A stretch of 64,000 nucleotides of DNA, taken from Marinobacter caseinilyticus. GTDB taxonomy: Bacteria; Pseudomonadota; Gammaproteobacteria; Pseudomonadales; Oleiphilaceae. The position numbers and the translations under genes are program-made. The first letter of the stretch is position 1. Each line of letters starts with the position of its first letter. Under the pieces are notes generated by a model. That model worked only from the letters and a program-made list of their open reading frames with translations. It was not told the DNA's origin and ran no database searches. Shown one piece after another: positions 18,473-28,579 of the stretch. The stretch lies in NCBI RefSeq assembly GCF_011074955.1, contig NZ_WUQJ01000013.1, positions 62,001 through 126,000 on the forward strand. The letters run 5' to 3'.

Positions 18473-19324
18473 TCACTTCCGTCCGTCTGTCTTCAATAAA
18501 GGTGGTGTGTGTCCCTCTTGCAACGGTGGTGCAATCGTCACGGGGTCCACCCGCTCACCGTACCAGTTCATGCGCCAGTCGAGATGTGGCCCGGTTGACC
18601 GGCCGGTACTGCCCACTCGCGCAATCCGGTCGCCCTGCTTTACGGACTGCCCGGGCTCCACCAGCAGACTATCCAGATGCAAAAACGTGGAACTGACACC
18701 GTGGCCATGGTCAATAATGAGCGTTCCTCCGGAATAGAACAAATTCGGTTCCGCCAGGGTGACAACGCCAGACGCCGGTGCGATAACCACCGCCCCCCGG
18801 GGCGCGGCTATATCAACGCCGTAATGCGGTGATCCTGGATGACCATTGTAGACACGCTGACTGCCGTATACACCGCTGATGCGGCCTTCCGCGGGCCAGA
18901 CAAAGCCTGCCAAAAATCCGGTCAGATCAGAGTCTGTCGCTCGCACTTCCCGCACTCGGCCCGCCTCACGACGGATTCGCTTGGTCCGCTCCTGGGGCGG
19001 CGTAACCGTGCGGGATGGCACGCCTTCAATACGCTGAATGTCATACTCACGCTGGGACAATGTCAGATTATGGACGGTGGTTTGTCCGACGGGAGACTGA
19101 ACACGCACTCGCTGTTCAAGCTCAGCTTCGCGCCCAAACCCCATGGCAAACTGACCCGCTGCCGTCACCCGGACAGCCTTCTCATTAAGCCACACCTGAC
19201 TGCCGGGCGCGACTTGGCCAATTAACAGCGCGCCTTGCTGCTGAGGCCCGGAGAGCTCCAACCCCAAAGCTGACGAAGACAGCGCCCATGCGCCCAGCAT
19301 CGTGGCTAGCAACCTTGCCAGCAT
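18473..19324 (-). CDS. M23-family peptidoglycan endopeptidase (LytM type)
   Basis: A 283-residue exported protein, from the ATG at 19324: this start gives a typical signal peptide (MLARLLATMLGAWALSSSALG) and avoids overlap with the Lon-like gene that a start at 19429 would cause. The C-terminal LytM domain has the zinc motif HYGVDIA, then FLHLDSLL, then GPHLDWRMNW. The last motif is HxH in most members; here the second His is Asp, so the zinc site is atypical and activity should not be assumed. A linker rich in Arg precedes the domain. It may share a transcript with the Lon-like gene upstream. Confidence 0.85.
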   Translation of the reverse strand: MLARLLATMLGAWALSSSALGLELSGPQQQGALLIGQVAPGSQVWLNEKAVRVTAAGQFAMGFGREAELEQRVRVQSPVGQTTVHNLTLSQREYDIQRIEGVPSRTVTPPQERTKRIRREAGRVREVRATDSDLTGFLAGFVWPAEGRISGVYGSQRVYNGHPGSPHYGVDIAAPRGAVVIAPASGVVTLAEPNLFYSGGTLIIDHGHGVSSTFLHLDSLLVEPGQSVKQGDRIARVGSTGRSTGPHLDWRMNWYGERVDPVTIAPPLQEGHTPPLLKTDGRK

Positions 19325-19373
19325 TGGCCAGGAGGGGCCCCTCACGCTTCGCGACTGATTGGTCGCATCACAA

Positions 19374-21776
19374 TCAATGGATCGACGGGTCTTTCTCGGT
19401 ATGGCCATGCTCCTGACGCTCCTGTTCACGCATTTTTTCCAACCGTTGCTGGATCACGCCAAAGACACTCTGTTTGGGATAGCGACCATTGGCATCCGCC
19501 TTACCCGCAGGCTTACCCAACAACAATGTAATTGCCTCTTCCGCTGAGCTTACACTGTAGACCACAAATCGACCTTCCCGAACCTCATTCACCAACTCAC
19601 TGTCGAGCATCAGGTTTTGCACATTGGTAGCCGGCAGGATCACCCCCGGCGTGCCGGTGGCACCGGTCAGGCGGCAGGTCTGGAAAAATCCTTCAATCTT
19701 CTCATTGGCACCACCAATCGGCTGTACTTCACCAAACTGATTGACCGAACCGGTAATGGCCAGATCTTGCCGGACAGGAATGCCGGACAGCGCTGAAATC
19801 AAGGCGCAAAGTTCCGCCAGTGAGGCACTGTCTCCGTCCACCTCGCCGTAGTTTTGCTCGAACGTCAGACTCGCGGACAGGTGCATCGGTTCGGTCACCG
19901 CAAAGTGCGATGCCAGCCAGGACGTCAGTATCATTACCCCTTTTGAGTGGATATTGCCGCCCAATTTGACGTCGCGTTCGATATCAATCACATCCCCATC
20001 GCCGTAGTAACACGTTGCGGTAATGCGGTTGGATAAACCAAATTCGAATCCACCGGTGGACAGCACCGACAGGGCGTTAACCTGACCGACTCGCGAACCG
20101 GTCGTGGTGACTAATGTCGTGCCGTCACGGATCGAATCGTAAAACTGATCACGAATACGACTGCTCCGGTGCTGCGCACTCGCCAGCGCCTGCTCCACAT
20201 GAGTTGCCTGGATGAACTTGGCGCCAGCCTGACGAGCCCAGTAGTCGGATTCCCGTAGCAGGTTGGCGATGTCCGCCGCATGAAGCGATAGCCGATCCTG
20301 ATGCTCGGCCATCCGCGCACTGTGCTCGATCACACGAGCGACCGCCTTTTGGTCGCAGTGAAGCAGCTTTTTCTCGTTCACCAGACTGGCAATAAACTTT
20401 GCATAGAGCAGTTGGCTTTCAGACGTCCGCATCATCTCGTTTTCAAAATCGGCCGTGACCCGGAACAGTTCGGCAAATTCCGGGTCGTATTCCTGCAGCA
20501 GCATCCAGGTTTCACGATCACCGAACAGTACGATTTTCACATCCAGCGGAATCGGTTCAGGCTCCAGGGAAATAGTGCCCGACAGCGTCAGTTCACGTTC
20601 GAGAGAATTAATCTGCATGGACCGCGACCGCAACGCGCGCTTAAGGCCATCCCAGACGAACGGCTGCTCCAGCACCTTGCTCGCGTCCATCAGCAAATAG
20701 CCACCATTCGCCTTGTGCAAACTGCCGGGGCGAATCAATGAAAAATCAGTGAACACCGTGCCTTTGAAAGTGACATTTTCAACGTAGCCAAACAGGTTGT
20801 GATAATTCGGGTTGTCTTCCACAACCATGGGCACTTCGTCGTTTTTTCGATGCACCATCAGGTTAATCTGATACCGACGGGGCAATTTTTTGTCGAGGGA
20901 GGCATAGGCAATTGCGGCTTGCTCCTCGTTGTCTTCCAGGAAAATATCGAGGCTGTCCACCAAGTCTTTCCGCACCGACTCAAGATAAGCGGTTACGTCG
21001 GATTCTGCCTTATACTTGGCGACCAACTCATCCAACTGGTGGCCGGAAATCGCTTCCAGGGTTTCCTTATTGAGCGCCTCTTGCTCATCTACGTAGTCCT
21101 GCTCCCACTCCGCCAACTTGCGCAATGCCTGCCTTAGCTTCTTTTCCAGCTTGTTGATGGAGTCTTCAAACTTGTCGCGCTGCTCCTGCGTCAAAGCCTC
21201 GAAGGTTTCGGCGGTGTGCGCTACCTCACCGTTCATGGCCACCAGCCGATAGCCGCCGGGCGTGGTAACCGTCAAGCTGACCTTTTTCCGCTTGGCCTGA
21301 TTGGCGACTTTTTCGAGCTCGTCTTCCTGCTTCTTGGCGTACTCATTTTTAAGCTGCTCGGCGCGCTCCAGAAAGCTGTCGCTGTCAAAGGTCTGGGGAA
21401 TAACCTTCATCAGCCTGGTCATCAGCCGGTCCATATCCTGCTTCAACATCTGACCCATGCCTGAGGGCAGTCTCAGCACTTGCGGCACCCTAGGCTCTTC
21501 AAAATTCGCGACATAGCACCAATCGTGGCTTTTATGCTCGGTATCGGCATGATGCTCAAGATACCGCAGCATCATGGTGCGCTTGCCGAGCCCATTACGG
21601 CCGACGGCATAGACGTTGTAGCCGCCATGAGGCATCGCCAGGGCAAAGCGAACAGCTTCCTGGGCACGGTTCTGACCAACGATTTCAGAAAGCGGTTCTA
21701 GTTGACGGGTCGTTTTAAACGGAAACTCTTTCAGTACGCAGGCTTTGTAGAGCTGATTCAGGGACAGTGACTTCAA
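19374..21776 (-). CDS. Lon-like ATP-dependent protease (LonB/AAA_32 type)
   Basis: An 800-residue protein with an N-terminal ATPase region (P-loop-like GRNGLGKRT at about 59-67), a long coiled-coil insertion (about 150-260) and a C-terminal S16 protease domain. The catalytic Ser lies in DGDSASLAEL (about 648) and the catalytic Lys in GGANEKIEGF (about 688). It is not the classical LonA: the LonA N-domain is absent. No membrane segments of the archaeal LonB type are seen. It probably degrades damaged or regulatory proteins in the cytoplasm. Confidence 0.9.
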   Translation of the reverse strand: MKSLSLNQLYKACVLKEFPFKTTRQLEPLSEIVGQNRAQEAVRFALAMPHGGYNVYAVGRNGLGKRTMMLRYLEHHADTEHKSHDWCYVANFEEPRVPQVLRLPSGMGQMLKQDMDRLMTRLMKVIPQTFDSDSFLERAEQLKNEYAKKQEDELEKVANQAKRKKVSLTVTTPGGYRLVAMNGEVAHTAETFEALTQEQRDKFEDSINKLEKKLRQALRKLAEWEQDYVDEQEALNKETLEAISGHQLDELVAKYKAESDVTAYLESVRKDLVDSLDIFLEDNEEQAAIAYASLDKKLPRRYQINLMVHRKNDEVPMVVEDNPNYHNLFGYVENVTFKGTVFTDFSLIRPGSLHKANGGYLLMDASKVLEQPFVWDGLKRALRSRSMQINSLERELTLSGTISLEPEPIPLDVKIVLFGDRETWMLLQEYDPEFAELFRVTADFENEMMRTSESQLLYAKFIASLVNEKKLLHCDQKAVARVIEHSARMAEHQDRLSLHAADIANLLRESDYWARQAGAKFIQATHVEQALASAQHRSSRIRDQFYDSIRDGTTLVTTTGSRVGQVNALSVLSTGGFEFGLSNRITATCYYGDGDVIDIERDVKLGGNIHSKGVMILTSWLASHFAVTEPMHLSASLTFEQNYGEVDGDSASLAELCALISALSGIPVRQDLAITGSVNQFGEVQPIGGANEKIEGFFQTCRLTGATGTPGVILPATNVQNLMLDSELVNEVREGRFVVYSVSSAEEAITLLLGKPAGKADANGRYPKQSVFGVIQQRLEKMREQERQEHGHTEKDPSIH

Positions 21777-21983
21777 GGTTCGGTCCTGTAACGGTGGTGA
21801 CGTGGTGTTAATGGGAACACGTTATCCAGGGGTTCCCTGACTCTGGCCGGTCATTGTAGAACCTGACACCCCCGCTGTCGCCATCGCGGCTCAAGTTTTA
21901 GGGTAAACTGTCGATAGTGCTGATAGACAATAGCGAGCCGACATAGAGGTTGGCCACTGGAAACCCGAGGGTTAACAACGCTT

Positions 21984-22268
21984 ATGGATATTTTTCGTAC
22001 TCAGAATGCGCCGCTCACAACGCTGGACAAAAACCGTACCAGCAATACTCAACGCACGCCTGCTGCTGCGGATGTGGTGGCCCCCCCACGTCAGCGCCCA
22101 TCAGATCGGCGGTATCAACCGGACCGCAGGCGATCTCAGCAGGGCTTCAGTGGCCCCGACCGTCGCAAGCGCAGATCCCGTCGATCGCCAGGGCTGCTTG
22201 ACCCCAAGACGGCCCGCCCTACCGCCACCGAAGACAGACGGGGGCGACTGATCAGCACGCGGGCGTAG
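21984..22268 (+). CDS. Small basic hypothetical protein
   Basis: A 94-residue protein rich in Arg, Pro and Ser, with the repeats SDRRYQPDRRRS and GPDRRKRRSRRSP in the middle. It appears disordered and very basic, without membrane segment or signal. GAGGG lies about 12 bases before the ATG. Orphan gene between the Lon-like gene (divergent) and the PilZ gene. The DRR repeats with the ending EDRRGRLISTRA make a real gene plausible; function unknown. Confidence 0.5.
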   Translation: MDIFRTQNAPLTTLDKNRTSNTQRTPAAADVVAPPRQRPSDRRYQPDRRRSQQGFSGPDRRKRRSRRSPGLLDPKTARPTATEDRRGRLISTRA

Positions 22269-22458
22269 CCCTGGTCTCGGTGCGTTAATGGATCAACGCC
22301 CACCTTAGCACCCGACCTTGGTGCGCTCAGTGCGTGCCATCCGCGTTATGCGAACTGGGTCCCAGTTTCCGAATCGGTCATTTTTCAGACAGCTGGTGCA
22401 GAACTAGACTACAGAGTCCCAAGGCAATAAAAACAATCAGCATCATGGATAGAGATGT

Positions 22459-22839
22459 ATGACGATTGATCACAAGGATCGACGGATCAAGAACCGCTAC
22501 GAAGCACAATGCCTCAAGGTACAGTTACGGGAGCGCGGATTTATTGCCCGCCAGCGCAAAGCACCCACCGCCGTCACCTGTCTCGACATGAATCGTTACG
22601 GCATGGCGGTCTTATCACCCCGTGCCATGGAACCCGGTACCCGCCTGTTTCTGGACTTTAATGGCAAATATATTTCTGAATCCCGGGTCGCCGCCAGAGT
22701 GGTCACTGTGCATCCCTACCAAACCGGATACCGTGTCAGTATCCAGTTCAGTTACTGCCATGAACACAAGCGATATTCTCGCGCCGTCGACAATGCGCTG
22801 TCCCGGATAGAAGGCTTCTACAATCGGTTTGCCAGCTAG
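22459..22839 (+). CDS. PilZ-domain protein
   Basis: A 126-residue single-domain protein. DRRIKNRYEA at the start supplies an arginine pair like the RxxxR motif, and CLDMNRYGMAVLS matches the (D/N)xSxxG motif with N and Y in place of the usual S, so c-di-GMP binding is likely but not certain. It stands alone on the plus strand and is convergent with the flavodoxin-like gene, 18 bases apart. Confidence 0.75.
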   Translation: MTIDHKDRRIKNRYEAQCLKVQLRERGFIARQRKAPTAVTCLDMNRYGMAVLSPRAMEPGTRLFLDFNGKYISESRVAARVVTVHPYQTGYRVSIQFSYCHEHKRYSRAVDNALSRIEGFYNRFAS

Positions 22840-22857
22840 GTGTTGTGATTCCCGTTG

Positions 22858-23328
22858 TCAAAACAGCCCGGCATCAAGGCTGGCCGACATATAAAGACCC
22901 AACTCCTCGCATTGAGCCTCAAACTCGTCCCGATATTCCCCTCGACACAGCAACGGCTCCTGCACCAATCGCCAGCGTAAACCGGTGGTAATAGACTCAA
23001 TGGCACGTCGGGTCCCGGTGCCATCGTGGCCGGCCCGGATATAGAACGTGAAAGGAAGGCCCTGGGTTTTTTCCAAACAGGGGTAATAACTGCGGTCAAA
23101 GAAGTCCTTCAGGGCGCCACTCATATAGCCCAGGTTTTCCGTAGTCCCAAGGATGATGGCATCACAGGCAAGCACATCCTCCGGCCCCGCATCCAACGGC
23201 GCCAGCACCGTCACCTCAACTGCCTCAATATCCGGATGTTGCGCCCCCCGCTCGACCGCCTGCCGAAGGATAAGCGTGTTGGGTGAAGGGGCATGTGCAA
23301 CCACGAGTAATTTCTTCCGATCTCCCAT
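22858..23328 (-). CDS. Flavodoxin-like / NADPH-dependent FMN reductase family protein
   Basis: A 156-residue protein of the flavodoxin-like fold. The FMN phosphate loop is VVAHAPSPNT (about 9-18), then the aromatic loop LGTTENLGYMSGALKDFFDR (about 60-80), the usual pattern of WrbA/YwqN-type NAD(P)H oxidoreductases. The ATG at 23328 with GGGG upstream is preferred to two earlier in-frame starts. It occupies the place downstream of recA where many gammaproteobacteria have recX; a terminator separates it from recA. Confidence 0.8.
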   Translation of the reverse strand: MGDRKKLLVVAHAPSPNTLILRQAVERGAQHPDIEAVEVTVLAPLDAGPEDVLACDAIILGTTENLGYMSGALKDFFDRSYYPCLEKTQGLPFTFYIRAGHDGTGTRRAIESITTGLRWRLVQEPLLCRGEYRDEFEAQCEELGLYMSASLDAGLF

Positions 23329-23517
23329 AACACCCCAGCCTGAACCGTTCATTTCATTCGAGTCTAACACCTTCAACAATGGAGTATTAAGCGCTGAAAC
23401 CTTGCCTTTCCGGGACGGTTTTAACCGCCAGGTGAAAGCACGTCCGCAAATCCGATTTCACAAGGGCACGATCTGTGGCTCGGTGGCAGCGCAATGATCT
23501 TGGCTTTTCCGGACACA

Positions 23518-23546
23518 AAAAAGCCGGCTCATCTGGCCGGCTTTTT
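23518..23546. terminator. Terminator of recA
   Basis: AAAAAGCCGGC (23518-23528) pairs perfectly with GCCGGCTTTTT (23536-23546) around a 7-base loop. It follows the recA stop by 17 bases on the minus strand and has T runs on both strands. Confidence 0.9.
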
Positions 23547-23562
23547 CGACACTTTGGGCGAT

Positions 23563-24606
23563 TTAAATCAGTTCGCCATTCACTTCCGCTGGCTCTTGCA
23601 CCACCTCTTTCTTGACCGGTTTCGGCATCAGCTTCTCACGGATTTTGGCTTCAATTTCTTTGGCAAGATCCAGGTTCTCTTCCAGGAACTTGCAGGCGTT
23701 CGCCTTGCCCTGACCGATTTTGTCCCCGTTGTAGGCATACCAGGCGCCAGACTTATCGACGAAGCCCTCCTTCACACCCATGTCCAGTACCTCGGCCATG
23801 TGATAGATGCCCTTGCCATACATGATCTGGAATTCCGCCTGCTTGAACGGCGGTGACACCTTGTTCTTGACCACTTTGACCCGAGTCTCGTTACCAATGA
23901 CTTCGTCGCCGTCCTTGACCGCGCCGATACGGCGGATATCCAGACGTACGGAGCAATAGAACTTAAGCGCGTTACCGCCGGTGGTGGTTTCCGGGCTGCC
24001 AAACATGACGCCAATTTTCATGCGGATCTGGTTGATGAAGATCATCAGGCAGTTGGCATTCTTGACGTTACCGTTCAGCTTGCGCAGGGCCTGGGACATC
24101 AGACGGGCCTGAAGGCCAACGTGGGAGTCACCCATTTCACCTTCAATTTCCGCTTTCGGCGTCAGTGCAGCAACGGAATCGACAATAATGATATCCACCG
24201 CGTTGGAGCGCACCAGCATGTCGCAGATCTCCAGCGCCTGTTCGCCGGTGTCGGGCTGGGAGACCAGCAACTCGTCGACGTTTACGCCCAGCTTTTCGGC
24301 ATACTGAGGATCCAGAGCATGCTCCGCATCGACGAAGGCACAAGTTTTACCCTGCTTCTGAGCTTCGGCAATCACCTGAAGCGTCAGTGTGGTTTTACCG
24401 GAGCTTTCAGGACCGTAGATTTCACAAATCCGGCCATAGGGCAGGCCGCCAATGCCAAGCGCAACATCCAGGCCAAGAGAACCGGTGGATACAGCCGGGA
24501 TCGCCTCACGGGGGTGATCGCCCATTTTCATCACGGCGCCCTTTCCGAACTGCCGCTCGATCTGGCTCAGTGCTGCACTCAGTGCTTTTTTACGGTTGTC
24601 TTCCAT
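23563..24606 (-). CDS. recA: Recombinase RecA
   Basis: DNA strand-exchange protein and LexA co-protease. From the ATG at 24606 it has 347 residues and opens [20 protein letters not shown], matching Pseudomonas RecA; an ATG three codons earlier (24615) is possible. Walker A GPESSGKT is at 65-72. The L2 loop region reads [15 protein letters not shown], and the acidic tail ends EVNGELI. A LexA box precedes it by about 85 bases, and a strong terminator follows, so it is a single-gene SOS unit. pncC lies upstream on the same strand, as in many relatives; recX is not downstream. Confidence 0.98.
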   Translation of the reverse strand: MEDNRKKALSAALSQIERQFGKGAVMKMGDHPREAIPAVSTGSLGLDVALGIGGLPYGRICEIYGPESSGKTTLTLQVIAEAQKQGKTCAFVDAEHALDPQYAEKLGVNVDELLVSQPDTGEQALEICDMLVRSNAVDIIIVDSVAALTPKAEIEGEMGDSHVGLQARLMSQALRKLNGNVKNANCLMIFINQIRMKIGVMFGSPETTTGGNALKFYCSVRLDIRRIGAVKDGDEVIGNETRVKVVKNKVSPPFKQAEFQIMYGKGIYHMAEVLDMGVKEGFVDKSGAWYAYNGDKIGQGKANACKFLEENLDLAKEIEAKIREKLMPKPVKKEVVQEPAEVNGELI

Positions 24607-24688
24607 CGCTGCCATACCCTCTTGCCTCTACCACGTCTGCGGTTTTGATCAGAACCTGAGCAGGCTGGCGTGCCGCCCAGGCAATTAA

Positions 24689-24704
24689 CTGTATATTTGA
24701 CCAG
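24689..24704. promoter_or_regulatory. LexA (SOS) box of recA
   Basis: CTGTATATTTGACCAG fits CTG-N10-CAG exactly, with the AT-rich core expected for a gammaproteobacterial LexA site. It lies 83-98 bases upstream of the recA start and 39 bases past the pncC stop, so it controls recA. Confidence 0.88.
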
Positions 24705-24742
24705 TATTAAAGCATAACCACTGATCGAGACCAACCCCTGTT

Positions 24743-25243
24743 TTACGATTTATCGAGAAAGGCTCGAAGGCCTTGCAAGGAGAACCATACGGCCTGCCGG
24801 CGAACCGCATCCCGATCCCCCTCAAAGGTCATGAGCACCGCTTCGGTGTCCGCAGCCGACTGTCCCCAGGCCATCCATACGGTTCCCACTGGCTTGTCCT
24901 CACTGCCACCACCCGGGCCAGCAACACCACTGATTGCAACCGCAATGTCCGCGCCGGTCACCGCCACCGCTCCAGCAACCATTTCCCTGACCACCGGCTC
25001 ACTGACCGCACCGTATTCCGTCAACGTCGGTTCCGTCACCCCCAGAAGTTGCTGCTTGGCCTCATTGCTGTAAGTCACAAGACCACTGTGGACGTACTCG
25101 GAGGAACCGGCACGGTCGGTCAGCACTTTCGCGACCCAGCCACCGGTGCAGCTTTCAGCCGTTGTAATCATCAACCGCCGCTTTAAAAGCAACTCCGCCA
25201 GAGCCTCACCGGCCTCCGCCAATTGTGCATCCGTCACTGTCAT
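24743..25243 (-). CDS. pncC: Nicotinamide-nucleotide amidase (CinA C-terminal family)
   Basis: Converts NMN to nicotinate mononucleotide in pyridine-nucleotide recycling. The 166-residue single-domain form matches E. coli PncC (YgaD). The motifs TTAESCTGGWVA (27-38, catalytic Ser), GLVTYSNEAK and AISGVAGPGGG are all present. It is divergent from mutS and precedes recA on the same strand; this order is conserved in Pseudomonas and relatives. Confidence 0.95.
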   Translation of the reverse strand: MTVTDAQLAEAGEALAELLLKRRLMITTAESCTGGWVAKVLTDRAGSSEYVHSGLVTYSNEAKQQLLGVTEPTLTEYGAVSEPVVREMVAGAVAVTGADIAVAISGVAGPGGGSEDKPVGTVWMAWGQSAADTEAVLMTFEGDRDAVRRQAVWFSLQGLRAFLDKS

Positions 25244-25359
25244 ATTGAACTCCCTCGTTTCATCCGGGCCATTATTTTCTTACAATCCCGTCCACGTCGT
25301 CATAACACCGGTTACTGGTGTTGGCCTCCCGATTTCACCCATGACCGCCGGATGTCTCA

Positions 25360-27948
25360 ATGTCAGCCTTGCAAAGCGATCTTTCCAAGCACACGCCGAT
25401 GATGCAGCAATACCTGAAAATAAAAGGCCAGCATCCCAATGAGCTGGTGTTTTACCGGATGGGTGACTTTTACGAACTGTTCTTCGACGACGCCAGGAAA
25501 GCGGCCGAGTTAATGGATATTACACTCACTGCCCGCGGCCAGTCAGGTGGCAACCCGATCCCAATGGCAGGCATTCCCTATCACTCCGCCGAAAACTACA
25601 TTGCACGTCTCGTTCGTGCAGGTCAATCCATCGCCATCTGTGAACAAATAGGCGATCCGGCGACCAGTAAAGGCCCGGTGGATCGCCAGGTAATGCGCAT
25701 TGTGACGCCCGGCACACTCAGTGACGACGCTTTCCTTGAAGATCGACGCGACAATCTGCTGGTCTCCATATACAACCACCGGGAACACTTTGGCTTCGCG
25801 TCTCTGGACATTTCCAGCGGTCGTTTCGCCGTTTCGGAACTGTCCAGCCTGGAAGCACTGCAAGGTGAGCTGCAACGCTTGCGGCCGGCCGAGATACTGA
25901 TCAGTGAAGACTTTCCTTACGAAGACCTCCTTCAGGGCTATACCGGTATCCGTCGCCAGGGACCGTGGCTGTTTGAGATGGATTCCGCCCGACGCGTGAT
26001 TACCCAGCAACTGCAAGTCCGGGACCTGACCGGGTTTGGCTGCGAGGATATGACCCTGGCCATTCCCGCCGCCGGCTGCTTGCTGCAATACGCAAAAGAA
26101 ACCCAGCGCACGGCCCTGCCCCATATTCGTAAACTGAGCCGGGAACGTCGTGAAGACGCCGTCATTCTGGACGCCACCAGCCGTCGTAACCTGGAAATCG
26201 ATACCAACCTGATGGGCGGTCATCAGCATACCCTGGCCTGGGTGATGGACCGCACCGCCACGTCCATGGGCGGGCGCCAACTTCGGCGCTGGCTGAACCG
26301 GCCACTGCGGGATATCGCCGAGGTGAAACAGCGCCAGCAAGCGGTGTCGGCTCTACTCGACGGCTTCCACTACGAAACGGTGCATGACCTGCTGAAGTCC
26401 GTCGGTGACATTGAACGGGTATTGGCCCGCGTGGCTTTGCGCTCCGCCAAACCCAGGGACATGGCCCGGCTGCGAGAAGCCTTTCAGGCGTTGCCGGACC
26501 TGCAAACAGCATTGCGTCCGGTCAACTCCCATCACGTTGTCAAACTGGCCACCATTATTGCCACGTACCCCGAATTGTCGGACTTGCTGACGCGGGCCAT
26601 CAATGACAACCCGCCGGTGGTGATCCGGGAAGGCGGGGTTATTCGGGATGGCTTTGACGCCGAACTGGACGACCTGCGCAATATCAGCGAAAACGCCGGT
26701 CAGTATCTGCTGGACGTGGAGACGCGGGAGCGGGAACGCACCGGCATCAGTACCCTCAAAGTGGGCTACAACCGCGTTCATGGTTACTACATTGAAATCA
26801 GCCGGGCGCAATCAGACCACGCACCGGTGGACTATATCCGGCGACAAACCCTGAAGAACGCGGAGCGCTTTATTACGCCGGAGCTTAAAACATTCGAAGA
26901 CAAGGCTCTGAGCGCCAAGAGCCGGGCTTTGGCCCGGGAGAAAGGCCTGTATGAGGACGTCCTCGAGACGCTTGCGGCACAGTTGGCGCCACTGCAGGAC
27001 AGCGCTCAGGCATTGGCGGAACTGGATGTACTGAGCAATTTCGCGGAGCGCGCCACCTCCCTGCGGTTCAGTGCACCCGAATTCAGTGGCACCCCAGGCT
27101 TCGACATAGAACAGGGTCGTCATCCCGTGGTGGAGCAATTACTCGATGAGCCCTACGTTCCAAACGATGTGTTGATCGACGACAAGCGCAAAATGCTGGT
27201 GATTACAGGCCCCAACATGGGGGGTAAATCGACCTATATGCGACAGGCAGCGCTGATTGCATTATTGGCGTATACCGGCAGTTTCGTGCCAGCCAACCGT
27301 GCCAAACTTGGCCCGCTGGACCGGATATTCACCCGCATGGGTTCTTCCGACGACATCGCAGGCGGACGCTCCACGTTCATGGTTGAAATGACGGAAACTG
27401 CCAACATTCTGCACAACGCCACCGAGCACAGCCTGGTGCTGATGGACGAAGTCGGTCGCGGCACCAGCACCTTTGACGGTTTGTCGCTGGCTTGGGCCAC
27501 CGCAGAGCATCTGGCCAAAGAGACCCGCTGCCACACGCTGTTTGCCACCCACTACTTCGAACTGACTCAACTGGCGGATCAGTTGGCGCATGCGGTGAAC
27601 GTGCACCTGACCGCTACCGAGCATGATGACAGCATTGTTTTTCTGCACAATGTCCATGATGGCCCAGCCAGCCAAAGTTATGGTCTACAAGTGGCCAAAC
27701 TGGCCGGGGTGCCTGCCAGTGTAATCACCAATGCCAAGCTGCAGCTCAAACACCTTGAAGGCAGTGCAGCACCCAGCAAGGGCGTCGTTACGCACTCGCC
27801 CCCCGCCGAACCCAGTCATCAGGCCGATATGTTCGCCAGCATGGACCCAAGCCCTGTGGAGAAAGCCTTGGCGGCGATGGATCTGGACGAGCTGACGCCA
27901 CGAGACGCACTGAACCGACTCTATGAGCTCAAAGCGAAATTATCATGA
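25360..27948 (+). CDS. mutS: DNA mismatch repair protein MutS
   Basis: Recognises mismatches and starts methyl-directed repair. At 862 residues it is close to E. coli MutS (853). The mismatch-contact motif appears as [11 protein letters not shown] (about 31-41). The Walker [10 protein letters not shown] is at about 616-624, followed by [12 protein letters not shown] (Walker B/signature) and the C-terminal tetramerisation region. The N-terminus [22 protein letters not shown] matches the family, supporting the start at 25360. It is divergent from pncC, with a 116-base gap. Confidence 0.98.
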   Translation: MSALQSDLSKHTPMMQQYLKIKGQHPNELVFYRMGDFYELFFDDARKAAELMDITLTARGQSGGNPIPMAGIPYHSAENYIARLVRAGQSIAICEQIGDPATSKGPVDRQVMRIVTPGTLSDDAFLEDRRDNLLVSIYNHREHFGFASLDISSGRFAVSELSSLEALQGELQRLRPAEILISEDFPYEDLLQGYTGIRRQGPWLFEMDSARRVITQQLQVRDLTGFGCEDMTLAIPAAGCLLQYAKETQRTALPHIRKLSRERREDAVILDATSRRNLEIDTNLMGGHQHTLAWVMDRTATSMGGRQLRRWLNRPLRDIAEVKQRQQAVSALLDGFHYETVHDLLKSVGDIERVLARVALRSAKPRDMARLREAFQALPDLQTALRPVNSHHVVKLATIIATYPELSDLLTRAINDNPPVVIREGGVIRDGFDAELDDLRNISENAGQYLLDVETRERERTGISTLKVGYNRVHGYYIEISRAQSDHAPVDYIRRQTLKNAERFITPELKTFEDKALSAKSRALAREKGLYEDVLETLAAQLAPLQDSAQALAELDVLSNFAERATSLRFSAPEFSGTPGFDIEQGRHPVVEQLLDEPYVPNDVLIDDKRKMLVITGPNMGGKSTYMRQAALIALLAYTGSFVPANRAKLGPLDRIFTRMGSSDDIAGGRSTFMVEMTETANILHNATEHSLVLMDEVGRGTSTFDGLSLAWATAEHLAKETRCHTLFATHYFELTQLADQLAHAVNVHLTATEHDDSIVFLHNVHDGPASQSYGLQVAKLAGVPASVITNAKLQLKHLEGSAAPSKGVVTHSPPAEPSHQADMFASMDPSPVEKALAAMDLDELTPRDALNRLYELKAKLS

Positions 27949-28023
27949 CCGGCTTGTAGGGATAACGTTGGCCGGCCAATCTCCAGTGTGCCAAGCAGGA
28001 ATAAACTTATCGCGCTCTGGCGC

Positions 28024-28052
28024 TTGCGACAAAGCGGGCTGCTCCCTACAAT
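28024..28052 (+). promoter_or_regulatory. Probable fdxA promoter
   Basis: TTGCGA (28024-28029) and TACAAT (28047-28052) are 17 bases apart on the plus strand. They give a leader of about 115 bases before the fdxA start. Confidence 0.5.
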
Positions 28053-28176
28053 ATCGCTCACTCTTTTAACGTTCAGAAAAAGGGACAAGACGGCGGCCAC
28101 GCATAGGGGTATCACCACCCAGGCCAGCACGACTTGCCCACTGATGAGACTGACTACTCAGACCAGGAACCCGACC

Positions 28177-28500
28177 ATGACGTTTGTCGTTACCGATAAC
28201 TGCATCAAGTGCAAGTACACCGACTGTGTTGAAGTCTGCCCGGTAGACTGCTTCTACGAAGGCCCGAATTTTCTGGTCATCGACCCGGACGAGTGTATCG
28301 ACTGCGCACTGTGCGAACCGGAGTGCCCGGCAGAGGCCATATTCTCGGAAGATGAATTGCCGGCGAACCAACAGCAATTTATTGAGATCAACGCCGATCT
28401 TGCCGGTAAATGGGACAACATCACCGAGAAAAAAGATCCGCTGCCCGACGCTGAAGAGTGGGATGGCAAACCAGACAAACTGCAATACCTGGAGCGCTAA
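28177..28500 (+). CDS. fdxA: Seven-iron ferredoxin FdxA
   Basis: A 107-residue electron carrier with one 3Fe-4S and one 4Fe-4S cluster. The first half has [14 protein letters not shown] and the second [12 protein letters not shown]; the sequence is very close to the Azotobacter/Pseudomonas ferredoxin I type. The ATG at 28177 fits the conserved MTFVVTDN start. It follows mutS, as in Pseudomonas, and is closed by its own strong terminator. Confidence 0.96.
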   Translation: MTFVVTDNCIKCKYTDCVEVCPVDCFYEGPNFLVIDPDECIDCALCEPECPAEAIFSEDELPANQQQFIEINADLAGKWDNITEKKDPLPDAEEWDGKPDKLQYLER

Positions 28501-28547
28501 CGGGCAGGTGCCGCTGGATTGGGCACCGGTCGCGCAAACCGGATATG

Positions 28548-28578
28548 AAAAGGGGAGGCACTTAGCCTCCCCTTTTTT
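28548..28578 (+). terminator. Terminator of fdxA
   Basis: AAAAGGGGAGGC (28548-28559) pairs over 12 bases with GCCTCCCCTTTT (28565-28576) around a 5-base loop, ending in six T. Confidence 0.92.
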
Positions 28579-28579
28579 G

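Noticed and set aside
19325..19429. Longer N-terminus of the M23 peptidase
   Set aside because: It would overlap the Lon-like gene and place 35 extra residues, including charged ones, before a clear signal peptide.
22352..22366. AACTGGGTCCCAGTT palindrome between the basic protein and the PilZ gene
   Set aside because: No loop and no T run; too little to call a terminator or operator.
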